Assembly: GCA_008638375.1 (NCBI GenBank)
Contig: CM018038.1
Span: 35,188,597 to 35,252,596, forward strand
Origin: Nyssa sinensis
Lineage: Eukaryota; Streptophyta; Magnoliopsida; Cornales; Nyssaceae
DNA: 64,000 nucleotides
Direction of reading: 5' to 3'
Shown here: positions 37,640 to 50,296 of the stretch, piece after piece
Numbering within the stretch: position 1 is the stretch's first letter
How the letters are laid out: the number at the start of each line of letters is the position of its first letter
Notes under the pieces: generated by a model
What the model saw: the letters and a program-made list of their open reading frames with translations, nothing else
The model's database searches: none
What the model was told of the DNA's origin: nothing
Made by a program: the position numbers and the translations under genes

Positions 37640-38695
37640 CCTTACTATAAAAGAAGCTCACTTTCTCTTAAGAGATATACATGAGGGAATATGTAGAAAT
37701 CATAATGGAGAAAGGACCTTGTCCCACCAAGCTCCCATATAGGGATACTATTGGACAACCATGCAGAAAAATGCGAATGAACATGTCAAGAAGTGTGATA
37801 GGTACCAAAAGTTGATACCTTATTAGCACCGACCTCTACTAGAGATGATCCTAATTACAAGCCCTTGGCCGTTTGTTTAATAGGGGATGGATATCATCAA
37901 ACCTCTCCTAAGGGTAGCTTAGAATAAGAGATTTTTCCTTGTGGCTATAGACTACTTCACTAAGTGGGTGAAAACTCGCCTTTTAGTCAAAATAACAGAG
38001 TTTGAGGTGAGAGATTTTACTTGAAAAGACATAGTGTGTAGGTTTGGAATACCAAGAGTTTTGATCTCGAACAATGGGACCTAGTTCCAAGGAAAGGTTT
38101 TCAAAAAATTCTGCACCGGCCTCCATGTACTCTAGTATTTCTCCTTTCTAGGGCATCCTCAAGCCAACGGTTTGGAGGCTCTCAAGAAGACGTTAGAAGC
38201 TGCTAAGGCAAAGTGGGTTGAAGAATTCCTAAGGGTCTTTTGGGCCTATCAAACTACCAAGAGGACTCCCACTGGTGAGACACCATTCTCCCTAACGTTC
38301 AAGACTGAGGCCATCAAACTAGTAGAGATCAATCTCCCTTCCCTCATAACTGGGATGCACTAACTAGATTTGAATGATGCTCTTCTCTCACAAGATCTGA
38401 ATCTTTTAGAGGAAAAAATATAGTAGGCCCAAATCAGAATTACCTCTTACAAATAGAGAATATCTAGGTTTTTCAACAAAGCGGTCAGGTCCGAAAGCTT
38501 CTAAGTCGGAGATCTCGTTCTCAGAAAAGTTTTTTGAAATACCAAGGAACTAGGTTTAGGAAAGCTATCCCCTAATTAGGAGGGTTTGTACCAAGTAATA
38601 AAGATCTTTAGACCAACCACTTATTGGTTAGAAGACCTTGATGGAAAGCCTGTACTAAGGCCATGGAACATAGAACATTTGAGAAAGTACTATTA
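37640..38695 (+). pseudogene. Gypsy integrase remnant
   Basis: The zinc-binding region reads FLLRDIHEGICRNHNGERTL and HVKKCDRYQK. The core retains DYFTKWVKTR, GIPRVLISNNGT and LGHPQANGLEALKKTL, then FWAYQTTKRTPTGETPFSLT (38172-38363). The catalytic Asp in the second block is replaced by Asn (ISNNG where the family has SDNG), besides several stops. Confidence 0.88.
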
Positions 38696-38718
38696 ATAAA
38701 AATCTCTGAATTTTTACT

Positions 38719-39085
38719 ACCTATAAAATATTGTATATTCTACAAGTGTCAACATGTCCCTAGCTAGCTATAAATTCCATAGAGCCTCAAGGCTTGAGAT
38801 GTTATAGCTCTAAAGGTTACGATTTATAAAATCTTGTATATTCTACAAGTGTCAATAGGTCGCTAACTAGTCATAAATTCCATGGAGCTTCTAGGCTCGA
38901 AATGTTACAGCTCTGAAGGCTAGGACCTATAAAATCTTATATATTCTACAAGTGTCAACAGGTCCCTGACTAGCAATAAATTCCACGGAGCCTTCGGGTT
39001 CGGGATGTTAAAGCTCTAAAGGTTACGACCTATAAAATCTTGTATATTCTACAAGTGTCAACAAATCCCTAACTAGATATGTTAC
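38719..39085 (+). repeat. 103-bp tandem repeat after gypsy pol
   Basis: TTGTATATTCTACAAGTGTC starts at 38731, 38834, 38937 and 39040, exactly 103 bp apart, giving about 3.5 copies. Tandem repeats behind pol are common in Ogre/Tat elements, and this supports the lineage assignment. Confidence 0.92.
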
Positions 39086-39309
39086 AAATTTGAAGCATTA
39101 GTAAATCTAAACAAGTTATTACGAAACCTAAAAGTTTGAGTACTAAAAATCTGAATTATAGCAATTTAAGATTGTAAAAACTGGTACTCTGATAGCATAT
39201 TCATGAATAAAATGTGCTAACAAAAACCACAAATATATTTAAAGTAAAAAATACTTATTGAATAACAATGTTTGAAGGGGCAAACAACTAAGGTCATTAC
39301 AAAAAGAAG

Positions 39310-41571
39310 AAAAGTTCATCCAGAGGCTGGGGGCAGGGGGCATGGTGGAGTTCTCGGGCTCTTCCTCATCCTCGTACTATTCACCCTCCGTATGTGAAAG
39401 TTCAATCAGTTCCACCACTTCGATGTCAACCTTCGAATAAGCTTTGGCCAATTTCTTGAGGTAGAGGTGAAATGGTCCCTAGTGTGAATCTAATTGATAA
39501 ATCTACCGAGAGAGGGTGGGTGAATAGGTATTTTAACTTTTTCGCAACACTATCTACCAAATATTAAATGTTCAACATTAAATTTAAATTGATCAAGGAA
39601 ATTAACTATTTATCATGTAAATCAATCCAGAACAATCAGTTCATTAATTAAACTTTTTAAATAATCAATTATATTCAACAAATTGTCTGATAAAATTAAT
39701 TAACTAATCAATGTAATTCTTTAATTTATCAATTCACCCAATCAATTAACCAATTTATCAACTCAATTACTCAAATTACCAATTCAATTTATCAATTACA
39801 ATTCAATTAATCAATTAACATGATAAACTAATCAAATTGTGCAGAAGTATGCATGAATTGATCAATCAAAGAATTGGAAAGCTAGTAAAGATAATTGAGA
39901 TGTGAAAACTGAGATTGGTAATGAAGAAACCACCACAAACAACAATTTATGGTGGAAAACTCCAGGGCGCTCTTACCTAAGAAACAATTCACTATGAAGA
40001 TCCAATCGGTTACAACACAGCAAAATGCAAACCTAATTCCCTCTAGCTTCATTCCAATCTTTCGATTCCAATCGGTCTTAAGTCCACAATCAATCTCCTA
40101 CGGTGAAGACTTCAATACAATTGCGAAATCCAAGCGATCTCGGACTCCTCCAATTACTCAAGCTTGAACTCTACAATGTTGAACTTTGAAGATGATAGGT
40201 GAGAGATTGAGGCGTTAAACATGATTGCAAATGCGGATATGCAAATCATGGAATGAAATGAAGAGATATTGAAGAAAGCTCTTAAGAACACTCTCTTATT
40301 TTAGTTTTCTCTAAAAATTAATTTTTTAATCTTTTATGGCAAGTTCGCAAACTCAAACAAAGAGTTCAAAATAGAAAAGTATTATGTTTTATGTACAGCT
40401 CATTCAAATGAGGGCATGTTCATTCGAACGAACTGGCCTTCATTAGAACAACAATCAAACAACCAACCAATGACCACTTTCGGGTGTTCATTTGATTTGA
40501 AGGCTTAAGGCTAATTAAATGATAATCAATCAAGTACTAAATGACTAGTTATTGGTGCTTGCTTGAACAAACCTATGGTCATTAGAATGACCAACAGAAA
40601 CCCAACCTTTCTTGAATTGTGATGACAATTTGCCTAAGTGAAAAAACCATGTTTTCTCAAAATAATGCTTTGGAAAATGTTTCACAACACAAGTCTCAAC
40701 ACACACATGAGAATAAAGATATATAATATACTATGCATGACATGTGTGTGTGTGAGATCCAAATCATAACAAAGTCCAATATACCTCTCATATCCCTAGA
40801 AAACCGGATGATGTGCACGGTAATGAAATTTGAACATTCTTAGAGAGGAATGGCAACTTGAGAGAACATAAGCCTAAGACTAAGTTATGATTATAATAAA
40901 GAAGTTTTTGTCAAACCAGATTAGCCAATTATAACAAAGGCTCCCTAGTCTTAATAAGAGGTTGTAGCCATCAAAGATAAATCTTTGCCCAAGCTTCAAG
41001 ATCTGTTTCTTTTGCTCTTCTACTATGGCTACCTTGGCGACCTCAATCTTTGTGTAATGTCTCTTCTTAGGTTCAGAAGCCGTCGTTTCTACAATGGATA
41101 AATCAAACTTTAGCTCGGAGGCCTATCTCTTTAGGTCATCAACTTCATTCTTCAAGGAAGTAATCTTTGAGTCCCGAAGCAATACGGTGTTAAAAGACTC
41201 GGCCAGTTTCTCTTTAAAGCTATCCGTAGTAGACCGAGCAGTTTTGAGCTCCACCTCGGTATCCATAGTAGACCGAGCAATTTTAAAGCTATCCATAGTA
41301 GACTGAGCAGTTTAGACTTTCCTTTGGCGACCTTAGTGCTATTGAGAAGTTGGAGCTGAAGTTGAAGTTGAGCTACCAGATCATGAGACTTATATCTGAT
41401 TTTATCTAGGGTAGTTATAGGTGCTAGTACCGAAAAAAATGAGATTTTATTCTCTTTTTGTGGATTTAAAGGGATCTCGACTGTTTCATTCCCTAAAAGG
41501 TGGGAAGAAACGCCTCTTATAGTAGATAGAGAAAGTGAGGAGTCACTAGATTGTTTTGGATAATTAAACAA
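39310..41571 (-). pseudogene. Antisense coiled-coil frame in gypsy 3' region
   Basis: On the minus strand 41300-40980 reads TDSFKEKLAESFNTVLLRD, SKITSLKNEVDDLKR, a stop, ASELKFDLSIVETTASEPKK and VAIVEEQKKQILKLGQ, a heptad-like pattern. After the interruption by repeat copy B it ends with EDEEEPENSTMPPAPSLW near 39330. An extra antisense ORF between pol and the 3' LTR is known in Tat-lineage elements such as Grande; this looks like a decayed one. The function of such frames is not known. Confidence 0.6.
39487..40975. repeat. 1.5-kb dispersed repeat, copy B
   Basis: This is the second copy of the 34752-36245 block, here splitting the antisense frame. It begins near GAGAGAGGGTGGGTGAATAGG and ends near CAAACCAGATTAGCCAATTA. 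The copies are diverged with many small indels. Both contain GGTGGAAAACTC and GTGTGAGATCCAAATCA. Confidence 0.7.
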
Positions 41572-42238
41572 GCAAACCTATTACAACTTGAACAATACAT
41601 ATGAAGGAAAATTGAAAGGAATGAAATAAAAATTACATTACTTTTAATCCTAAATACATACTTAAAAGATCCTTTGACATAGATCAAAAGAAAGACAAAT
41701 CATTAAAACAAAGCGAAAATCAAAGAAATAGGCTTGGAGGCTAAGGTACAGGAGTGGAAAGGTGTTAGGCCACCTACTCCGCTCGATTCCAATGGATCGA
41801 CCTCAACTATTCACTTACAAGACTATTTTGTCATGGGAAAATAGAAAAGAAAGATGTGAGTATAGAAATAATAAAGAAAGAACAATCTTTCATAAACAAA
41901 TAAAATAGAATAGAAAATAAAAAAAAAATTTCTGACTCGGGCCCGAAGGCTTTTTACGTATCCATTTAGAAAACGGAATTAGAGTCACATAGTTCTCTAG
42001 GTTTACCCTCTTTTACCAAGAGTGATAAAAGATGCGAGATCAACCGAATCTAAAGAAAATTGTTAAAGGTTTGAGATACGTACGTTATTCAGGTCGTAGT
42101 AGTTGGGCAACACTTCAAGTAAAAAAGTTTGATTTCGGAAGCTTCAATCTGGCAAATCTCTGGCTTATTCCTTGGTTTGGAAAACGATGCTTCGTCTTGC
42201 CTGTTGAAGAGAAATAGTCACTTCGGTAGGGCTTTGGC

Positions 42239-42283
<45 letters not shown>

Positions 42284-42980
42284 TCTAAAATTATACTAAC
42301 AGCGTAAGACTATGGAAATTGTGTGTTCAAAAGTGATGGCCAAGGGGACTTTATTTATAGGCAAAATATGGAGATTTGATCCAAGAGCCTAAGATGAAAC
42401 CTTAGAATGGAGGCCTAGGATCATGTTTTGAGTGATAATCATTTGATTGAATAAATAAAAAATTAAATAATTATCCTAAGGAATGATTATCCTAACTAAA
42501 TGAATTAATAAATAATTATAACAATACAAGAGCCAATAGAATTGATGTCTACATGCAAGAACTAATGAGATAAAAGAGAAATGAAATTTAATTGAAAATA
42601 AACTCTAAAATGAAAACGTCTAGGTTCAATGTATCTCCATTTAAGAAAATATCAAGCAACCAGATTTACTCTAAAAATGGCAAGTCCTAATTATGCCTAA
42701 ATAAACAACTATTACTCAAGATTACCAAATTGTCCCCAATTTGGTAGAGAATCTCTAGATTGCCATAAGACATATGAAATAACCAAATTACTGCTAATTT
42801 GTCACTAAAAGGCTAAAATTACCAAATTACCCCCAGATGGGTAAAATGATATGAAAATTATAAAAATTTCTCTCAAGTGACTAGGAAGTACTGTAAAGGG
42901 TGGAATTATGCCAAAATTACCAAAACACCCTCCAATGGCAAAATGGTGCCAAAATTACCTAAATGCCCTTTGATAGGCAA
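41572..42980. other. Gypsy 3' flank with GA microsatellite, no gene
   Basis: The segment is probably untranslated/LTR sequence of the Tat-like element. It contains a (GA)n tract at 42242-42280 and repeated ACCAAATTACCCCC-like phrases at 42720-42970 that lead into the minisatellite. Confidence 0.5.
42242..42280. repeat. (GA)n microsatellite
   Basis: About 19 uninterrupted GA dinucleotides. Confidence 0.97.
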
Positions 42981-43960
42981 AAGAGTCCTAACTAAGGTAG
43001 GATTTCAACATAAAGAGTCCTACTAGGCGTGAGACTTTGATAAGATGAGTCCTACTAGGTGTGCGATTCTGATAGGAGAGTCCTAACTAGAGTGGGACTC
43101 TGTCAAAAAGAGTCCTACTTGGACTAAGATTATGTTAGAAGAGTCCTAACGAGAGTAGGACTCTTATTGGAAAGAGTCCTACTGGGACCAGGACTGGGAC
43201 TTTGTTAGGAGAATCCTAATGGGAGTGGGACTCTATCGGAAAGAGTCGTACTAAGACTGAGACTCTGTTAGGAGAGTCCTAATCGGGTGAAACTTTATCA
43301 AGGAAGAGTCTTACTAGGACTGGGACTTTGGCAAGAGAGTCCTAATGGAACTGGGACTCTAACAGAAGAGTCCTAATGAGAATGAGACTCTATCAGAAAG
43401 AGTTCTAACGGGAGTGAGACTCTGTTGGAAAGAGTCCTAACGAGACTGAGACTCTGTTAGGAAGAGCCCTAACGGGAGTGAGACTCTATCAGGAAAAGTC
43501 CTAATGGGACTGAGACTCTGGCAGTAGAGTCCCAACGGGAATAAGTCTTTAGTATGAGTAGTCCAAATGAGAATGGGACTTTGGTAAGAGAGTCCCAATA
43601 GGAGTAGGACTCTGTCGAGAAGAGTCCGCTTGGACTGAGACTTTGACAAAAAAGTCTTAACAAGAGTGAGACTCTATTAGTTAGAGTTCTACTTGGACTA
43701 GGACTTTAACGGGAGAGCCCTAATAGGAATGAGAATCTGTTGGGAAAGAGTCCTACTAGAACCAGGACTCTAGAAAAAGAATATAATAGATCTGGGACTC
43801 TAATAAGAAAGTCCTAACGGGAATATGACTCTGTTAGGAAAAGTTATAATAGGAATGAAACTCTGGTTAGAGATTCCTAACGGGAATATGATTTTGTTAT
43901 GAGAAGTCCTAATAGGAATGTGAATCTAGCAAGAGAGAGTTTTAATGGAAGTAAGTTTCT
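42981..43960. repeat. Minisatellite of 32-33-bp hairpin units, about 30 copies
   Basis: Units follow the pattern AGAGTCCTAACGGGAGTGGGACTCTGTTAGGAA, with GAGTCC recurring every 31-34 bp. Each unit contains GAGTC and GACTC, so each can fold on itself. Units are degenerate (single-base changes and small indels in almost every one). Open frames across it are by-products of the repeat. Confidence 0.93.
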
Positions 43961-44254
43961 TGGCATAATTACCAAATTGCCTACTACTTAATCAAGGGTC
44001 ACAAAATGAGGTATCTACGGAAAGCCTTTTGTTGATGGAACTTGCAAGCAAGTTAACATCAATACAAGAAGAAAGAGATACCCATTTTGACCTTCATTGT
44101 GATTTTTTTTGTTTGAACTGGTCGGACTCATTTTGAAATGAGATTCCTACGTATTACCCTCAGGTAAATCAGACCGTTCATAGTTCATGATTAATGAAAG
44201 TATGTGTTATCCTTACTAAATTTTTCTAAAGAGACTCATCTCAAAAGGATTGTT
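43961..44254. other. Spacer between arrays with LTR-like motif
   Basis: It includes GATTCCTACGTATTACCCTC followed by AGGTAAATCAGACCGTTCATAGTTCATG. A 'CCTACGTA...GGxATCAgacc..GTAGTTC' block is common in LTRs of Tat-type elements, so this and the arrays may be parts of one old LTR. Confidence 0.4.
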
Positions 44255-44817
44255 GTGAGGTTACGCCCTCGAAGATGACTCCTTAAAGCCCTACTTAGTA
44301 AGAAATGTGATCCTAAAAAGTATTTCAAGAGGTTGTGTTCTCATGAGATGGTCTTACGTCATCGGACGTTTTACCTAAAAAGGAATTCCATCCTAGTAGG
44401 TTTTTTAAGAGAGAATGTGATATTACCAAAAGGAATGTTATCCTAACAGATAATGAATTTGGGTCCTCAAACGACTTACCTAAAAGGGAATTTCATCCTA
44501 ATAAGTTGATAAGATATGATACGATGGACGGCTTACCTGAAAGGAATGCTTTCCTAACAAGATATTTAATGAGATTATGTCCTTAATGGATGGGTTGTCA
44601 AGATGGATTACGTCCTCAGATGATTTTCTAAGATGGATTGTGTCCTTGGTAGTTGGTTTACCGAAATGGATTACATTCTTAGACAGTTTACCGAGGTGGA
44701 TTACGTTCCTAGGTGATTTGCTGAGATAGATTACATCTTTAGACGTTTTTTTTTTCTAGATGGATTACGTCCTTAAACCATTTTTTGCCTAGATGGATTA
44801 TGTCCTCGGATGATTTT
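44255..44817. repeat. Tandem array, left part (55-bp and ~35-bp units)
   Basis: The left half has GACGACTTACCTAAAAGGGAA units. The right half (44560-44817) has AGATGGATTACGTCCTCAGA units about 35 bp long. The array is cut by the gypsy element at 44818 and resumes at 61258 in the same unit. Confidence 0.9.
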
Positions 44818-46069
44818 TGTCACATCTCTAGCCCCTATGCGAGTTAGGGATAGTGACCGGCCAATCAAGCACCTCACTAATATATAACCCTTGGCATAGC
44901 ATATTGGTAACGTTTCCAACTCGAGGCCATCAATTGGCATACAATTCTATGCATTTATAATATAACATTGCAGCAGAAAACATAATGTTGTAGAGCATGA
45001 TCTAGTAGTGTCATTTAGTACATCTAACTTTTGTTCTTGTTTTAAATATTACAACCCCAAATTTCTTTCCTTGGAAATACTACAAAAATAACAAAATAGG
45101 CCCTAGAATTCTCATCCAAATCCAAAGAGGTGGCTATAAAACTCCTTCCCCCTTAAGCCAAACTATCGAGGCTTGAACCTGAAATATATGGGAATAAACC
45201 TTGTGAGCTTACACAAAGCTTGTGAGTAACACAAGTTTTCTATTGTGGATTTGAGAAATCCCTTCTTATAAATCTTCCTTGTAAAATGGATAGCCATTAA
45301 GAAAAATCTTTACTTAAAAGCTATTAGTATTCTTTTCATAATACAATAAAATGAATATATAGTTATTTAACATGTGATGAAATCATTACATAAGAGTTCA
45401 TGCCAGTTTGGTTTTGTAAGATATCATTTCATAATACATTTCACAACCATGGAAACAAATAGGTAAGTGTCACATGCCAGCATACTTATAACGGATGCCC
45501 CTAAGGTTATTATTGTCACTTTAGTGACCATTTATGCAATTTAGAGCTCTAGGCTTACATAGCCCTTTTCGAATTCTAAACTCCTAGTTAAGTCCACGCC
45601 TTATTGGCCAAGTAGTGGCCTACGAGTTCTTATCCTTTGGCAGGGTCTGTAAGGTAAATTCTACTAGAATGAGTTTGCAAAACATTCATGGCTATCCAAA
45701 TCTCAAAAATATTTAAGGATACTTTAAGCATGATGTTTAAAATTTTAACATAATGGAAAAAATTATTCGATGATAAAGCATAGAATGCATAGTGAAAAGA
45801 TAGTGAAGAACTAAAATTAAACTAGAAGCCTTTATTTTAGGGATCAGGGTTACTCATAGATTATACTTATTCTTCAGCTACCCGGTAGCTACTATTACAT
45901 TCTTGGTCATTGGGCAACTCAAATTTTTGGAAGTTGTCGCCTATGCTCTCTTGTTTAGCGGCCAACCTCTTTGTGGCCCTCTCCATCATCCTTCGACCTT
46001 TTGGGACAATGGGTGTCCTAATGATAAAAGGGTTCTAACTTAGTACTTCTACTCTCTGGGCAGTCCTTA

Positions 46070-49000
46070 TGTCACATCCCAAACCCTACCTTATGCGGAT
46101 TAGGGATAATGACTGGCCAGTTAGGCACTTAACTAATACACTAACTCTGTTTAGTATATCATTGACGTGTCTAACCGATGCCTCTTTACATTTTCAAGTA
46201 AATTGCATTCAGTCATATAAAGTTATGTCGCGGAAAACTTTAGTCTGTAAAAATTTTGTTGAATGTAGTCACACTCGGCAGAGTATAAGTAACATAACAT
46301 CAAATATACATTAATATGAGTCCAACATTGTAGTTTACATAAGTATCTAAACTAATACACTGTCAGCGAATATCATTCACATTCCATTCATATTCTAGGT
46401 TATCACATCAATCTGTTATTTGTCACTTAAGGTTGTTATCTCCATGGCTGGCATACTAATCATTTCTTAGCTAGAGTCCTTGTTTTTCTTAGTTTACTAA
46501 CATCTGGATCTGTAACTTCCTAGTCATTCCTAAAAAGATACAGGATAAAATCCTAGTGAAGCTTATTGAAAAGCTCGTGAGTAACACCGATCCCCTGTCA
46601 TGGGTTTTCAGGTAAACCCCTTTCAGTAAACTTTCATGGATAGTAATAGAAAAGATCTGTACTAAGAGCTATTTGCATTTTAAAGCATAAACATGTAACT
46701 AAGAGTTGCAAGATATATATACTAGAAATCATGCAAGACTTTATGCCAGATAGTTTTGCAAGATAAACATGATATCATAAAATCTGATACTTACTTGCCA
46801 TGCTTTTTAAAACTATTGTCCATTAGGACTCTAGGTTGTCACATGATGCTATATTAGTACATATCTCAACTTAAATCTTCGCTTACTTATGTCCTTAGTC
46901 TTTTCTAGACTTAATCTTACTGTTTAGGATTCCTTCATGGTCTTTAGTTAGGTTTCCTAACACTTCGTAGTTTATCGTGTGGCTTAGTTTAGCTTTTAAG
47001 GGCATTTTGGTCATTTGCCCTTTAGACGTCTTATATTGTTCGATACTTTATTTACCTTAACCCACTTTATCTTTGAGTCTAGAAGTAGTCCTTTTTTTAG
47101 TTTCTCAGTTCATCCGGTCGCTTAATTAAGCTTCACAGGTAGTTTGGTAATATTACCGTTCATAACCCGTGTCATAGGTACCCAACTATCTTAAACAGAG
47201 TTCACTTTCAAACTCAAAAACTCCTATATACATTGGTATAGGTTTCTATTTATTTTCTATATTCTTTTGGTAGCTTCATTAAGCCTTCGGGACGTATTCA
47301 GTCATTTTTTGAATTGTTTCAGTGTTCTATTTTTTCCAAAACGAATATCATCGTTAGGTCCGGAATGTCGAAGATAATAAATTTAGGTTTTTTCTAATCT
47401 TAATTAGCCTATATGTGGCTAATATTAAGTCTATGGGCATTTTTATAATTTTACATTTCATGTGGGACCATCTTTGGGTACCTGGGTGCTTAATTTGAGT
47501 TCACCGTTAGGTTCATAGTGTCAAAAAATTTTAAATATGCCCATTTTTATATTTTTCCTATCTATTTGGTAGCCCACGCAACACTAATGGCATTTTGAGA
47601 ATTTCACATTTCCTATATGTGGTTTGTATTTTTGATACCCCGTTTGACTAAATGAACCCCACTGTTGAGATTGAAATGTCAAAAAATGTTAAGATTGGTA
47701 CTTACTCTTTTTGCATTTTAATTGGCCTTCGTTTGGCCTATTTTTGGCTTAAGGGCATTTTAGTAATTTCATGACATTTAAAAAGATTTGAAATTAATTT
47801 TTAATTAATTTTCTGGGTATTTCTGTAATTAACAAAAAAAACTTGGGGTAAAATTATAATATTAGGAAATTTCTAAAAAATCATCTCGTCCAAGATCAAG
47901 GGAACTAAACCGGTTCAATTTGGTTAAGAACCAATAGGTTTTGCTAGTTCAACCAGTCATGTTGATGTCAGCATGATGTCAGGCCTCATTAATAAAAACG
48001 ATGCCATTTGTGATTACCCTTGGATTCGTTTTCATGCAAGTCAACACAGACTCGTATCCGACTGACCCGACCCAAGATCTGGCAATGTTCATCGTCTTCC
48101 CAGAATTAGGGTTACCGTAGCTACGTGTTTGAGAAATTTTAGAATTGATTTTCTCATGTTTATTCAACCTTTTTGATCTCTCTCCAATCCATATAGACTC
48201 TTAAGACTTCAACTTAAGTTTTGATGGTGTTTTAAAGGTCTGAAACCCACTGTAAAGATCAAATTCGAGCTCAATAATATTTTTGAGATTTCGCTATTAC
48301 AGACTCATTTCTCAACTATTTTTGCTGCGGTTTTGTTGCTGCATGACCCTCTCCTAATGTTCTTTCATTCCTTGTCCTCAAAATTGAGCTTGGTGCTCAA
48401 TTTCTGTGTTTTCCATTTTTGAAGGGTCTCGGTTCTGTTAGTTTCTATCTGATTCCTACTTCTTTTTATATATTTTCTTTGATTTTATGAGTTACTTCCA
48501 ATGTAGATTAAGTTACAATACTTAAAAACACGTTTGATTTAGGTCAGGTTTTGGGTAAATTTAGAGCTCCTCTAATGGCAGTTTTTCACTGTCCTAGGGT
48601 TCTGGGGTCTTTAAGCTTTGTTTTTAGGTCTAGCATGCATAAGAACTATACAAAAACTAAAATAAAGATAAGGAATTTGGTTCTAACCTAGTTTTGACAT
48701 ATAGCCCAATTTTTCTTGAATTTTCTTCCTCTTCTTTTATTATCTGTCCATAGCAACTTCTCTCTTTCCATCTTCACGAAACTCCCACTCTCTTTCTCTA
48801 GTTTTAGCAACTGAGTCTTGTTTGTGGGGTTTGTATATGTAATAGAGAATTTTTTTTAGCTTCAAAGTGAAAGAAGGGTTTTTGGTTGGTTAGCCATGAT
48901 GGCTATGGTGGGCTAGGGTTTGTGGCTAGCAGGGTTGTTGCACATGGGATTCTATAGTTTTGTTATATGTATGAACCCTATTTATTTTATTTTTTTATTT

Positions 49001-49666
49001 CTCTTCTTCCGATCATATATATATATATGTATATATATATATATTTATATTTGCATATATACATGTATATGTATATATATATATATATATGTACACATTT
49101 ATACACACTCTAATACACGTGTGTGTATTTAGACCACTCTCATCATGTGCAAGTCACATGAAGTCTAAATAATTTTTAATTTTTATTTTTTACATAATTT
49201 TCCTTAATTCCTTAAATTATTCTATAGACATACACACTTTAGTGTGTGTATTTGGGCTCCTTATGCTAGGTGTAGGTCACATAAATTTCTAAGATATTAT
49301 TTGCATTTTTCTTTTATTTTTCCAATATGTTTAACAATTTATTTTTTATTTTCTTAAATTATTAACTAATTTATAATATTTGGTGTATTATTGTTCCATC
49401 TTAGGTTAGTGATATATTGATCACGTCACCCATTAGTCTTACTAACCCAGGTTAGATTAAGTTGACCTTATGTTAGGGTTGACTTGACTCCACTTTGGAC
49501 GATGGCCTAACCAAGGTTATGGCCCATTGTTGAGTTGTGTTAGTTCTTAACTCTAGTTTAGGTCATTTTATTACTTTGTGTTTAAAGAATTCGAAAGTGT
49601 TCTTTTATGACTGTAGTTCTTAACACATTATACCTAATTGCCTATTTTGCTGGAGGCAGGTGTACA
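46070..49666. mobile_element. Solo LTR-like insertion, 3.6 kb
   Basis: It starts TGTCACATCCC and ends GGTGTACA, between CCTTA (46065-46069) and CTTTA (49667-49671). The undisrupted partner LTR has a single CTTTA at the matching place (near 56096). No pol domains are present. Its left kilobase resembles the host LTR, for example AAGCTCGTGAGTAACAC, so it is a related but diverged family member. Confidence 0.78.
49010..49135. repeat. (TA)n / (TATG)n microsatellite region
   Basis: Alternating TATATATG and TATATACA runs end in ACACGTGTGTG. The Ile/Tyr/Cys-rich frame across it is a repeat artefact. Confidence 0.95.
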
Positions 49667-50296
49667 CTTTATCTTTCTCTTTTCTACATCTTTCCTCCAT
49701 GTTTGATCATCCATAACTTATTCTTTAATTGGTTGACTCGATTCACAAGTTTTCAGGCCCTATGACAGTAATCATTATTCATTAATTGTTGTTTTAAAAG
49801 TACATCTCTTAAGGACTTATACTTGAGTTGCTCAAACAGACTCCACCACTAAGTTTAGAATATCTAAAAATGCTTGATTATGAAGTTTCATAATTTTTGA
49901 AGGTCGTTTGATTACCTAAATAAGACTGTAAAGTTTCGTAGAAAGGGTCCCTCGATCTTCGTTTATATTTTAAAAAAATTTGTTTGCTAAAACGAACCCT
50001 ACCATTAGGTCCAAAGTGTCGAAGAATGTTAAGATAGGTGTTTTCATAGTCATCGGGGTTCAGTTAACAGCTTAATTAATAAATTAAGACAGTTAGAATT
50101 ATCCCAATTTGTACGTTCATATTTTTCTGGATCTTATTTCACACATCAGACTCCGTCATTGAGTCTAGAATATCGAGAAATGCTAGGGTGGACACCCCTT
50201 TCATTTTATTTGGACGTACATAGTATTTAATTAAATTAATGTAATTAATAAATTAATTTCATAATATATATTTATTATGTTAGATAAATACACAGG

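Larger units (their letters stand above)
34335..38700 (+). mobile_element. Decayed Ty3/gypsy pol, Tat/Ogre-like
   Basis: Plus-strand domains in order: RT (NEEIERLLDISMIREVYCPE, then CVDYTDLNKACSNDSFPVSK, NFMDAYSGYNQVQM at 34335-34750; LNPSKCTFGVTEGKL at about 36250-36295), RNase H, a second archaeal-type RNase H, and integrase to about 38695 with LRPWNIEHLRKYY at the end. The second RNase H is characteristic of the Tat lineage (Ogre, Grande, Retand). Dozens of stops and a 1.5-kb insertion in RT make it inactive. Gag and protease are absent to the left; no 5' LTR is seen. Confidence 0.85.

Noticed and set aside
43437..43663. Leu/Ser-rich open frames with internal repeats
   Set aside because: They are by-products of the 32-33-bp minisatellite read through; no start context and no conservation of frame between units.
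48920..49132. Open frame rich in Ile, Tyr and Cys on the plus strand
   Set aside because: It is the translation of a TATATG/TATACA microsatellite inside a solo-LTR-like block.
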